Positions 46,269 through 55,900 of a stretch of DNA of 64,000 nucleotides are shown here, piece after piece. The translations under genes and the position numbers were made by a program. The DNA lies in NCBI RefSeq assembly GCF_015831355.1, contig NZ_JADWYR010000001.1, positions 310,001 to 374,000 on the forward strand, in the 5' to 3' direction. Under the pieces are notes generated by a model. The model saw only the letters and a program-made list of their open reading frames with translations. It was not told the DNA's origin and searched no databases. This DNA comes from Panacibacter microcysteis. Lineage in GTDB: Bacteria; Bacteroidota; Bacteroidia; Chitinophagales; Chitinophagaceae. Every line of letters starts with the position of its first letter. Position 1 is the first letter of the stretch.

Positions 46269-47312
46269 ATGAAAGAAGCGCAGAACATACGCCATTTGAG
46301 TCTTCGGGAACTGGAAACCTTTTTTGAAAAAATGGGCGAAAAGAAATTTCGCACTAAACAGGTGTATGAATGGCTATGGCAAAAACATGCACACAGCTTT
46401 GATGATATGACGAACCTGAGCAAAGAGCTGCGTGCAAAACTGGGAGATGAATTTACTTTACCGGCACTAAAGGTTGATGCTACGCAATACAGTGCAGACG
46501 GCACTATTAAAAGCCGCTTCAAAACACACGACGGCCATTTGGTTGAAGGCGTGCTTATACCTACAGACGAGCGTAAGACCGCATGCGTATCGTCGCAGAT
46601 TGGCTGCAGTCTGAGCTGCAAATTTTGTGCAACGGGTTATATGGAACGCAAAAGAAACCTTTCATTCGATGAAATTTACGACCAGGTGGTGCTGATCAAC
46701 CAGCAAAGCGAAAGAGTGTACGATAAAAAACTGAGCAACATTGTTTTTATGGGTATGGGCGAACCGTTGCTCAATTACAACAATGTAATGAAGGCGATTG
46801 AACGCATTTCTGCAGAAGATGGTTTATTCATGAGCCCAAAACGCATTACAGTATCAACCGCCGGTGTGGCCAAACAAATAAAGAAACTGGGAGATGATAA
46901 AGTACGCTTCAAACTTGCTTTGTCATTGCATGCTGCCAACGATGTAAAGCGCAACGAAATAATGCCTATCAATGAAACCAACAATATACGCGTTCTGATT
47001 GATGCATTGAATTATTTTTACAAGCACACAAAGAACGAAATAACGTTTGAATACATCCTCTTCCAGAACTTCAATGATTCGCAAAAAGATGCGGATGAGT
47101 TAATCAGGATTTACAGGCAGGTACCGGCAGACCTTATTAACATTATTGAGTACAACCCTATTGATGCTTTCAGGTTTACCAAACCCGATGAAGATACCAT
47201 TGAAAACTTTATGAAATACCTCGAAGCCAACCGCGTAAATGCAAGACTCAGAAGAAGCCGTGGCAAAGATATTGATGCGGCCTGCGGTCAGCTTGCCAAT
47301 AAAGACAGGTAA
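46269..47312 (+). CDS. rlmN: 23S rRNA (adenine-2503-C2)-methyltransferase RlmN
   Basis: A 347-aa dual-specificity radical-SAM methylase that methylates A2503 of 23S rRNA and A37 of some tRNAs. The cluster motif is CSLSCKFC (Cx3Cx2C), with VFMGMGEPLLN following, the KLALSLHA strand and the catalytic C-terminal cysteine in DIDAACGQL. The start at 46269 (MKEAQNIRHL) replaces the GTG frame from 46251. It runs to within 4 bp of the convergent PAS gene. Confidence 0.95.
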   Translation: MKEAQNIRHLSLRELETFFEKMGEKKFRTKQVYEWLWQKHAHSFDDMTNLSKELRAKLGDEFTLPALKVDATQYSADGTIKSRFKTHDGHLVEGVLIPTDERKTACVSSQIGCSLSCKFCATGYMERKRNLSFDEIYDQVVLINQQSERVYDKKLSNIVFMGMGEPLLNYNNVMKAIERISAEDGLFMSPKRITVSTAGVAKQIKKLGDDKVRFKLALSLHAANDVKRNEIMPINETNNIRVLIDALNYFYKHTKNEITFEYILFQNFNDSQKDADELIRIYRQVPADLINIIEYNPIDAFRFTKPDEDTIENFMKYLEANRVNARLRRSRGKDIDAACGQLANKDR

Positions 47313-47315
47313 TTT

Positions 47316-49106
47316 TTATTGTTCCGGCAGGTAGGTTTTTTCAACAATGTGTTTCACGGCGTTGTCAAGATTATTGGCAGAAACCTGTAACAGTTCTACA
47401 ATGATCCTGTTTTCTTCGGTAAGTTGCTTTTTATCGAGCAGGCTGATCAGGTGTTGTATATTGGCCAGTGGCGAACGCACTACATGAGACTGCAGAAATG
47501 CTATTTCCTTTAAGCCTTTATTCTGTTCTTCCAGGAGGTTTTCTGTGCGCTTTATATTGGTGATATCGACAGCATTCAGCAAAACCGCATAGATCTCACC
47601 CCGCGAATTACGAACCGGGTTAAACCCTGTTCTCAGCCAGTATGTGGCGCCATTTACGTCTATACTTGTCTCCCAGCGCAAGGGCACTTTATCAATAAAT
47701 ACCTGTTGCACTTTTTCAAGCCAGTCTGCGGCAGTTGTGGAGTGCAGTAAACTGCCCATCTTTTTACCCGCAATAGCTTCGGCCGGCATGCGGAGAAAAT
47801 TTGCAGCCATTTGGTTGGCGAACAGGTAATTCATATCCCGGTCTACCATCATAATAAGATTGTCAACATTCTCCACCAGGCCTTTGTATTTTTCCTCGCT
47901 CTCTTTCAAAGCAAACTGAGATTGTTTCCAGTTGGTAATATCTCTCGATGCACTTAAAAACCGATGTGCATTACCGTCTTTATCCCTGATAACCCTGGTA
48001 GTTGTTTGAAAATATACATAATGCCCTTCCTTATGCCGTATGCGAAATTCTTCTTTAAATGAATCTATACCCTGCGAAACCCGAAGGTTATTTTTTTCAA
48101 ACAACCCTGCTGCATCTTCAGGGTGAATAAGATCAAAAGCGTTGTTGCCTGCAAGTTCAGCAGGCCCATAACCAAGCACTGTATGTGCGGAAGGTGAAAC
48201 ATATTCAAATACGCCGTTTACATCGTGCAATGCAACGAGGTCCAGTATGTTATCGGCCAGTAATTTGTAGTGGGCTTCGCTTTTTTTGAGTGCAGCATCG
48301 TATTTTACCCGGTGTGTTATATCCCTGCAGCATGCAAGTACATGTACTACTTCGTTATTTTCATTTCTTATAAACCTGCGCGTGGTGTGAAAATGCAGCC
48401 ATTTGCCGTCAGCATTTCGTAACCGGTACTCAAACACAAACTTTGCATCTCCGGGGAATAGTTCCGGTTTAAAATGTTTTTCTATGTACGCCTTATCGTC
48501 TTCGTGCAGTAAAAAGGCAGGATTAATGCCGGTAAGGCTTTCTGCAGTAAAACCCAGCAAATGGTCAACCGCCGGCGAAATATAGGCTATCCTACCATCG
48601 GTATTGTATAACACAACAAGATCTGTGGTATTTTCCGCAAGCAGCTGGTATTTTTTTTCATTTTCCTGGAAATGAAAAATGAGATTTTTCCACTTTGTAA
48701 TGTCTCTCACCACCACAGTAAAACCCGTATTTGGCATTACAGAAATTCTTGCGTTGTACCATTTTCCTGTTTTATTATGTTCCAGTTTATATTCGATCGA
48801 CTGTGTCGCTACCTCGGCTTCAGCCTTATCAAATGCAGCCTGCATTAGTGCAAGTACATCAGCAGGAAAAGAAACTTCAGTGATATTTTTGTTCAGGAAC
48901 AAAGCAGGTGGCAGTAAAAGGTCTGTTGATTGATGTTGAAAACAACGTTTAAAATTTCGCTGTTTATCCATCAGGAAAACAAGATCATCCATCGATGCCA
49001 GTATCTCGGCCATTTCTTCGGCAGAAATAAAATCCTGGCCGGTTTTCTTATATTGATTACGATATACACCAGGCAGTAATTGCCCGTTCATTTGCCCGTC
49101 CCTCAT
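47316..49106 (-). CDS. Multi-PAS protein with a DHp-like C-terminus but no kinase ATPase domain
   Basis: A 596-aa cytoplasmic protein. Four PAS domains follow each other at about 30-140, 150-262, 272-385 and 392-505; the last three begin with KYQLLAEN, HYKLLADN and KYKGLVEN. A short coiled coil and a DHp/HisKA-like helix pair then carry QSHVVRSPLANIQHL with His541. The chain ends at 596, so the HATPase_c domain of a histidine kinase is missing. Its stop lies 3 bp from the rlmN stop, leaving no room for lost sequence. It may pass signals by dimerising with, or being phosphorylated by, another kinase. The redox or ligand sensed is unknown. Confidence 0.85.
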   Translation of the reverse strand: MRDGQMNGQLLPGVYRNQYKKTGQDFISAEEMAEILASMDDLVFLMDKQRNFKRCFQHQSTDLLLPPALFLNKNITEVSFPADVLALMQAAFDKAEAEVATQSIEYKLEHNKTGKWYNARISVMPNTGFTVVVRDITKWKNLIFHFQENEKKYQLLAENTTDLVVLYNTDGRIAYISPAVDHLLGFTAESLTGINPAFLLHEDDKAYIEKHFKPELFPGDAKFVFEYRLRNADGKWLHFHTTRRFIRNENNEVVHVLACCRDITHRVKYDAALKKSEAHYKLLADNILDLVALHDVNGVFEYVSPSAHTVLGYGPAELAGNNAFDLIHPEDAAGLFEKNNLRVSQGIDSFKEEFRIRHKEGHYVYFQTTTRVIRDKDGNAHRFLSASRDITNWKQSQFALKESEEKYKGLVENVDNLIMMVDRDMNYLFANQMAANFLRMPAEAIAGKKMGSLLHSTTAADWLEKVQQVFIDKVPLRWETSIDVNGATYWLRTGFNPVRNSRGEIYAVLLNAVDITNIKRTENLLEEQNKGLKEIAFLQSHVVRSPLANIQHLISLLDKKQLTEENRIIVELLQVSANNLDNAVKHIVEKTYLPEQ

Positions 49107-49307
49107 TAGCAGTTATTTCTTGAAAGAGAATGTTCAGTTGTAAGATATAACGAAAATACAACCGGTTTTTATATACATTCTATGATTACTGTCATATATC
49201 TCCGGGCTTGTAGAATTCTAAATTGGCTTTTTTGCTGCTGCTAACCGCATAAGAAAACAATACAATACCTTTACCGCTCCTGTTGAAAAACAGCAAAACT
49301 GTATATT

Positions 49308-50390
49308 ATGGCAAAACATGCATTCGACAAGTTCATGAACAAAGAGTCCGGCGCAAAAAAGAAAGAAGCAATACGCCAGGAGAAAAGAAAGATAAAAAAG
49401 GAAATCCGTAAGAAGATCGAAGAATCCAAACTGCAAAAAGCTGCCGCTACCAATGGTTTTCTTAAAAAGAGGCTTGAAGCTGAAAAGACTGCCAAAAACA
49501 ATGACAAACCAAACAGCACTACGCCGCAAAGACCAGTAAACAGGCCTTCCAATACAACGGCTCCGCGTTACAAACAAGGCAAACCCGTAAAACAAACCTA
49601 CCAGCAGATAACACAAAAACCACAGCAGCAAAAAGAATCAGAAGCTGAACAAATGCCGCTGAATAAATATATTGCCCATGCCGGCATTTGCGGCAGACGG
49701 GAAGCTGCAGACCTTGTGAAAGAAGGAAAGGTGAAAGTAAATGGTTCTATCGTTTACGAGCCCGGTTATAAAGTAGGCGCCGCAGATAAAGTTGTTTTCA
49801 AGGGTAAACAACTTTATGCCCAAAAGAACCCCGTTTATATATTATTAAATAAACCCAAAGACTATATCACTACCGCAAAAGACCCGGAAGGCAGAAAAAC
49901 AGTACTTGATCTTTTAAAGGGCGCAACCGACGAACGCATTTACCCTGTTGGCCGGCTTGACAGGAACACCACCGGTGTACTCGTTTTAACAAACGATGGA
50001 GAACTGGCACAAAAACTCACCCATCCCTCGTTTGAAATAAAAAAAATCTACGAAGTAAGACTTGATAAGCCGGTAGCTAAAAAAGACCTCGAAGCCATTC
50101 TCGCAGGCGTTACGCTCGAAGATGGTTTCATCAATGCAGATGCGGTTTCTTATGCAGATGCAAAAGACAAAAGCGTGATTGGTATAGAGATACACAGTGG
50201 CCGCAACAGGATCGTTCGCCGCATTTTTGAACACCTTGGTTACGATGTAAAAAACCTCGACCGTGTTATGTTTGCCAACCTCACCAAGAAGAATGTTGAT
50301 CGTGGCAAATGGCGTTTTCTCACAGAAAAAGAAGTACGCCTGCTCAAATACATGAACAAATCGTTTGTAAGAAATAAGAAAGAAGAATAA
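49308..50390 (+). CDS. 16S/23S rRNA pseudouridine synthase, RsuA/RluB family
   Basis: A 360-aa enzyme with an unusual lysine-rich N-terminal extension of about 115 residues (EAIRQEKRKIKKEIRKKIEE and a Pro/Gln-rich linker). An S4 RNA-binding domain follows (MPLNKYIAHAGICGRREAAD), then the pseudouridine synthase domain with catalytic Asp in VGRLDRNTTGVL and RIVRRIFEHLGYDV. It isomerises uridines in rRNA, most likely 23S as RluB, though RsuA/RluE specificity cannot be excluded. The extension probably adds RNA affinity. The ATG at 49308 opens the basic extension. Confidence 0.9.
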   Translation: MAKHAFDKFMNKESGAKKKEAIRQEKRKIKKEIRKKIEESKLQKAAATNGFLKKRLEAEKTAKNNDKPNSTTPQRPVNRPSNTTAPRYKQGKPVKQTYQQITQKPQQQKESEAEQMPLNKYIAHAGICGRREAADLVKEGKVKVNGSIVYEPGYKVGAADKVVFKGKQLYAQKNPVYILLNKPKDYITTAKDPEGRKTVLDLLKGATDERIYPVGRLDRNTTGVLVLTNDGELAQKLTHPSFEIKKIYEVRLDKPVAKKDLEAILAGVTLEDGFINADAVSYADAKDKSVIGIEIHSGRNRIVRRIFEHLGYDVKNLDRVMFANLTKKNVDRGKWRFLTEKEVRLLKYMNKSFVRNKKEE

Positions 50391-50400
50391 AAACCATTTT

Positions 50401-50452
50401 GTACCAGGCTGCAGCATTGCTATGATGCTTTGGTTGCGTCGCACACTTGTAC
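50401..50452 (-). repeat. GTAC repeat unit, type B head (inverted)
   Basis: Inverted head GTTGCGTCGCACACTTGTAC at 50433-50452 (one difference). The unit begins GTACCAGGCTGCAGC at 50401, so it is exactly 52 bp from GTAC to GTAC. It lies between the two pseudouridine synthase genes. Confidence 0.88.
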
Positions 50453-50527
50453 GACATTGCATGTTTCACCATCTTCGGGTGCCACTACGCAATTTATTTG
50501 CAGCATCTTCCTGTTTATACATCAGTT

Positions 50528-51247
50528 ATGAGTAAACACAACAAACCACAGGTAATTTTTGAGAATCATCAATTTGTTGTAATCAATAAACCGTCCGGCT
50601 TACTCAGTGTGCCAGACCGTATGCAGTCAGAGCCATCGCTGAAAGATATACTGTTGCAGCAATACGGCAGCATTTACACCGTACACAGGCTCGACAGGGA
50701 TACGAGTGGTGTAATTGTATTCGCGAAAGATGATGTAACCCACAAAGAATTATCTCAGTTATTTGAAAGCCGGGATGTAGCAAAATATTATCTCGGCCTG
50801 GTTCACGGCAACCCTGCACATGAAACCGGCATCATAGACGCGCCAATGATGGAGCACCCTGCAAAAAATGGCAAAATGGTTACCCATCAAAAAGGGAAGC
50901 CTTCTTTAACTGAGTATGAAGTGCAGGAGCATTTCAAATTGTATGCATGGGTTAAGTTTCGTATTCATACCGGCCGCACACACCAGATAAGGGTACACAT
51001 GCAGCACATTGGTAACAGTATCGTATGCGATGAACTATATGGTTCGCCTGAACCTATATTGTTATCATCGCTAAAGAAAAAGTTCAATCTTTCCAAAAGT
51101 GAAGATATTGAACGGCCCCTGCTTTCACGGCTTGCATTACATTCTGCCAGCCTGCAGTTTATACACAAAGACACCAACTACAACTTCGAAGCAGAATTAC
51201 CCAAAGACCTGAAAGCAACTTTACAGCAGTTAAGAAAACTGTCGTAA
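50528..51247 (+). CDS. RluA-family pseudouridine synthase
   Basis: A 239-aa enzyme with the RluA catalytic motif HRLDRDTSGVIVF (Asp in LDRD), the INKPSGLLSVPD N-terminus and the C-terminal GRTHQIRVHMQHIGNSI. No S4 domain. It modifies uridines in 23S rRNA or tRNA; the exact site cannot be told. ATG 50528 gives the canonical start, since the longer frame runs back through a GTAC repeat. A single-gene unit by spacing. Confidence 0.92.
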   Translation: MSKHNKPQVIFENHQFVVINKPSGLLSVPDRMQSEPSLKDILLQQYGSIYTVHRLDRDTSGVIVFAKDDVTHKELSQLFESRDVAKYYLGLVHGNPAHETGIIDAPMMEHPAKNGKMVTHQKGKPSLTEYEVQEHFKLYAWVKFRIHTGRTHQIRVHMQHIGNSIVCDELYGSPEPILLSSLKKKFNLSKSEDIERPLLSRLALHSASLQFIHKDTNYNFEAELPKDLKATLQQLRKLS

Positions 51248-51420
51248 ATTTTTTTGGCGTAAAACACATAAATACAGCGCAGTTTCCGCGGCTGCAATAA
51301 GAAAATTTTACTAAAAAATGGCAATTTTCAGCCAGCAGTGTAAACGTTTGCACAATACTTTTACAATTGAATTGTACAACTCATTATAAACGATTTGCCT
51401 ACGGGCAATTTATGGTTGAC

Positions 51421-51451
51421 GGAGGTAATGTCTATTACCTCCTCTTTTTTA
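51421..51451 (+). terminator. Plus-strand terminator
   Basis: A 9-bp stem GGAGGTAAT / ATTACCTCC with loop GTCT followed by TCTTTTTT. It lies 174 bp past the RluA stop, and could end that transcript or a separate small RNA (a second hairpin TTGCC-TACG-GGCAA is just upstream). Confidence 0.8.
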
Positions 51452-51460
51452 TACAAGACC

Positions 51461-52777
51461 CTACAAAACCGGCTTTACCCCTGCAGCCTTTAACTGCGCC
51501 ACAATAAAATTACCTACGCCCCGGCCTTCTGCCTGGCCTTGTTCAATGGCATCACGATAATGAATACCACCATATAAACGGGATATTGCAGCTTCTTCTG
51601 CAGCCTGGCGGAAAGAGGAAAACGTTCGTGGCTGTAATTCAAACATGACCTCGGTATTATCTGTAAAAGCAAACGCATCACCAAAAAGATAACTCAGCAC
51701 TTCGGCCGATGCAGTCGAGATTACACTGTGACCGCTCGTATACTCAGGAAATGGCGGCGTTTGCAGCAATGGCTGCCACCTTACATCAATATAGTGGTTG
51801 ATATATGTTTCAGGTCTTATACGGTTACTCCGGAATTTTTCATCCCAGCAACTTATAAACGCATCCATGAGTGTAATGCCTGTAAGCGTATTCACTTGTA
51901 TCGTCCTGTCAAAATCTAACGAGGCCTTTTCAGCTGCAATTGCAGCAATATTCATCCAGTGGCCACCCGGGCTTATTTTTTTAAAACCCAGCGACATGTG
52001 CCCGGAACTGGCCACTACGAAAGGATTGCAATCCCAAAAACCGGCAATATTCAATTGCTCCTGCGTAGGCGCCAGCGAAACGTTGTACACTTCTTTGGCA
52101 AGCGCATAAAACGCACTTGTCGTGTCTTTGCTAAATGCAACAGGCGGCAAAGGCAAAAACTGGTTGCAGGAATCTATAACCAACGGCTTCACGGTACGCC
52201 AGTTTGGCTCCACAGCTTCCATGTAAGCCGGTGGTGTGGGAAACCAGTAACCTTCTCCTTTTACAGGCGTGTAACGCAACTTTGCGCTCAGCTTTCCATA
52301 GTCGTCTGTTTTTGACCACAACGCTATCTGCGCAGCAACAGACTTTGCAAGGCTTACCGAACTGTCTATAATGCTTTGTTTTACTTTTTGCTTTTTCAAT
52401 GCCGCAATAAACTTTTGCTGGTTTTCTTCCAGCATATAACCGGAAGGCAGCAACAACCTTCCCGACTCATAAATGGCGTATAACGATGCAATGCGGTAGT
52501 CATAATCTGTTTGCTGCATTGCAATGGAAACGGGTTGGTAACGCTTTACAAAACTTTGGAGCGGCACAATGCTGTTATTATGGTTCGCTATAATGTTATA
52601 GGCACCGAGCATGCAATACGCATAGTAGCGGCTGGCCGCGGGTGGGTTTACTACATCATGCATCATTACCATAGACAGGGAAAAAACTGCAGGCTGCACC
52701 ATTTTTTCGTAGGCAGCATTCTTCTGCCCCCTGGCTATAAGCGAGCAAAAAAGTAACAGTATAGTTAAGCGTTTCAT
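51461..52777 (-). CDS. Vanadium-dependent haloperoxidase / PAP2-like secreted protein
   Basis: A 438-aa exported protein (signal ending LIARGQ). The acid-phosphatase/haloperoxidase motifs are all present: KFRSNRIRP (Kx6RP), PEYTSGHS and SRLYGGIHYRD, whose last part has HxxD rather than the usual HxxxD. The family binds vanadate for halide oxidation or works as a phosphatase; the sequence does not separate these. ATG 52777 is chosen because the longer frame's N-terminus is translated from a GTAC repeat. It lies downstream of the FG-GAP protein and SusC/D genes on the same strand, a neighbourhood I recall for this family in Bacteroidota. Confidence 0.85.
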   Translation of the reverse strand: MKRLTILLLFCSLIARGQKNAAYEKMVQPAVFSLSMVMMHDVVNPPAASRYYAYCMLGAYNIIANHNNSIVPLQSFVKRYQPVSIAMQQTDYDYRIASLYAIYESGRLLLPSGYMLEENQQKFIAALKKQKVKQSIIDSSVSLAKSVAAQIALWSKTDDYGKLSAKLRYTPVKGEGYWFPTPPAYMEAVEPNWRTVKPLVIDSCNQFLPLPPVAFSKDTTSAFYALAKEVYNVSLAPTQEQLNIAGFWDCNPFVVASSGHMSLGFKKISPGGHWMNIAAIAAEKASLDFDRTIQVNTLTGITLMDAFISCWDEKFRSNRIRPETYINHYIDVRWQPLLQTPPFPEYTSGHSVISTASAEVLSYLFGDAFAFTDNTEVMFELQPRTFSSFRQAAEEAAISRLYGGIHYRDAIEQGQAEGRGVGNFIVAQLKAAGVKPVL

Positions 52778-52795
52778 TAAAGCGGTAATTTTTAT

Positions 52796-52987
52796 GTTAC
52801 AGGCTATGTTGCTACCATCAGCACCTGTTGTGTCACTCACTTGTACGTTTGGTTCGCTACTGAACGTGTGGCAGCCTTCCTGCTGCTACACCATCTTCGC
52901 TACAATCTTCGCGGTTGGTCAATAAAGATTCAACAGTACAAGAGTGCGACGCAACAGGAGTTTCATGTTTATTCAAATGCCGGGTAC
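52796..52987. repeat. Head-to-head GTAC repeat pair (A inverted, B direct)
   Basis: Perfect inverted A head at 52827-52846 and perfect B head at 52936-52955, 89 bp apart. The B unit runs exactly to GTAC at 52987 and the A unit begins GTTACAGGC at 52796. It fills the gap between the haloperoxidase-like gene and the FG-GAP gene. Confidence 0.9.
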
Positions 52988-52994
52988 CAAATAG

Positions 52995-55900
52995 TTAATT
53001 CATTGTATAAAACTGCATTGGACCATCTGCAACACCTATGCATAAAACTTTTGCGTTGTTTATGATGATGAACCCCGCAGATTTTACATCGCCTTTCACT
53101 GACAAACCGGAGACTGTTTGAGCGAGATACTTAAAAGTGCCTGCGCCGTCTCCTTTCAGAACACAACCAAAATTTGCATCCACAGCGCCGATCTTTAGAC
53201 GGTTGTCTGAGCGGTTGCCCAGCAATAAAATATCTTCTTTGCCATCTTTGTCAAAATCTTCGGTAATTATTTTTGTAACCACAGAAAACTGCGCCTGCAC
53301 CGGCAGCACTACTTTCCGGAATTTTCCATCGACATTCAGATAACAAACACTGTTGCATTCGGTAGCACTAAGCTTTCCGGCTTTTGCCATTTCATCCTGT
53401 GTAAAAATATTGTTCATGCCGGCCTCAGCATAATCTTTGTAAGAAGTAAATCTTTTGCGCATACTATAAATCTGTTCATTCAGTTCATCACGGCTTACAA
53501 AGGGGTAGCTTTTGCCCTGCACATAACAATTAAGAAAAGGGTCTATTGAACCATTGCCATCAAAATCTGCAAAAAATAATTCAGCGGGCTCTTTAGCAGA
53601 AAAATGTATTTGTGTATTGCGGCCCGTGTTGCCTGCAATTATATCAGGCTTACCATCTGCATTTACATCTGCCACATTTAATGAAAACCACAGGCCATTA
53701 TCCGGCGAGGCAAAATAAGTGTTGGTGCTGTCAGCAAAACCGTTAGCGTTATTAATAAAAACACTTACGGGCATAAATTCGCCACACATTACAAGATCCT
53801 GCCTGCCATCATTATTCAGATCGTGCCATTGTGCATCGGTTATCATACCGATATCGCTGAAGGCAGTATTTACAATTGAAAAATTTCCTTTGCCATCATT
53901 GTTGAGCAGGAAGCTCAAAGGCGTCATAGGATAGCGGCCCGGAACAATGCGGCCGCCTACAAAAAGATCAATGTCTCCATCATTATCATAATCGCAGGCA
54001 CGCACACAACTCTTTGAGCTGGCACTTACATCGGGCAAAGCGTTTGCTGCCAGCTTAAAGTTGCCTTTGCCGTCGTTGATATACAATTCGTCCTGCAATG
54101 CCGGTGTATTTGGCTGAAACAACGAAAAGCCGCCTTTGGCAATATAAAGGTCTGCAAACCCATCTGCGTTTACATCAGCAAAAGCAGCAGCACTTGTTGC
54201 ATTAACGTTTTCATCGCCGATTGCAAGGTCTTTTACCGGCATAAAACTGCCATCTTTTTGTTGCAGGTAAACAGTTCCCGGCTTACTGCGATCGCCGCTG
54301 ATGAACATATCTTCCATGCCGTCTTTGTTAACATCAGCAACAGCTGTAACGGGACCGGTTTTAGAATACATAAACATCATCAGCAACTGGCGCTTAAAAT
54401 CATTCTCATCGAAAGATTCGTTGCGGTATGTAATAACGTCTTTGGCTTTACTAAACAATGTTTTTAAATCATTGGCTGCGTAGTTGGCCGGCAAAGTATT
54501 TTGATACGCAACAGGCATTAGCTGGTTGGCTTTAACATGCAGTAAAATTTGCGCTGTATTGTCGGGCCAGATTATTTTAACTGAATCAACATAATCCTGG
54601 TTTGCTAAACCAACATGTGCAGTAACCGGCATGCAGGACAGGTAGCCACGGTTGGGGTTTATCTCCAGATACTGCACGCCTGTATTGGTATATACGTAAA
54701 GTTTGGAGCCAACAGCGTTTTTATTGGCTCCCTTATAAGTAAGTTTTATCGTGAGGTAAGAAGTCTTTTTTTGCTCCTGCTGCATATTACGGTATATGGC
54801 CACATTGCTGTTAATATGGTTTACAACAAGATCTAAATCTCCGTCATTGTCCAGGTCTGCGTATACAGCGCCATTGGAGATCGCAGCATCGGTCATACCC
54901 CACTCATTTTTCATATTTGAGAAAGTAAGATCGTGATTGTTGCGAAAAATATAGTTGTTTAAAGCGGTTGAAGGCATGGCCGTAACGAGGTCCATCAGTT
55001 TGGTTGGCTCACGGTCCATTGCTTTTTTTACTTTGTAATCTCCCCAGTAGCGCAGAAAATCTTTGTTGGTATAATCTCTCAAATAACCATTTGTAATAAA
55101 CAGGTCTTTGTACCCGTCGTTATCAAAATCGGCAAACAAAGGACTCCAGCTCCAGTCTGTATTGGAAACGCCTGACGCCTGTGCTATTTCGCTGAATGTG
55201 CCATCGCCATTGTTTAAATGAAGCATGTTGCGCATGTATTGCTTATACAATTCCTGCGATTGCATCAGTTGAAAAGACTCATAGTTTTCCTGTAGCTGCA
55301 GTAATTTCTGGCGGCGGTTATCTTCGGGCAGCATATCGAGGGTCATAATATCCGGCAGTGCATCGTTATTAAAATCTGCAATATCTACACCCATCGAAAA
55401 TTGCGACAGGTGTGTAAGCAACTGCCGGGATGTTTCTTTGAATGTGCCATCGTGGTTATTGATGTAGAGATAATCCGGTTCATTATAATCATTGGTTACA
55501 TAAACATCCTGCCAGCCATCTTTGTTAATATCTGCCACAGCTATGCCAAGGCCGAAGGTCAGCGGGTTGCGCCTTATGCCAGATTGGGCAGAAACATCGG
55601 TAAAATGATTATTGTTATTCTGGTACAGCTTATTTCCTGAAAGAGAATCTACATCGTTGCGGTAGCGCGCCAGTTCTATGTTGTCTATTTTCTTTGTGCT
55701 GTGGTTTAGCAGGAACATGTCGAGATCGCCATCGTTATCGTAGTCGAAAAAAGCGGCCTGTGTGCTATAGCTTCTATCGTCGAGGCCATATTGTTTTGCT
55801 TCTTCGCTGAATTTTGTGTTGCCTTTATTGATAAAAAGCTGGTTGCGCCTTACATCATCACTTACTTTGCCGGAATAACAAACATATATATCCATCAACC

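Noticed and set aside
52778-52840. Longer N-terminus for the haloperoxidase-like protein
   Set aside because: The added residues (MSDTTGADG) are translated from an A-type repeat head; the signal peptide begins at ATG 52777.
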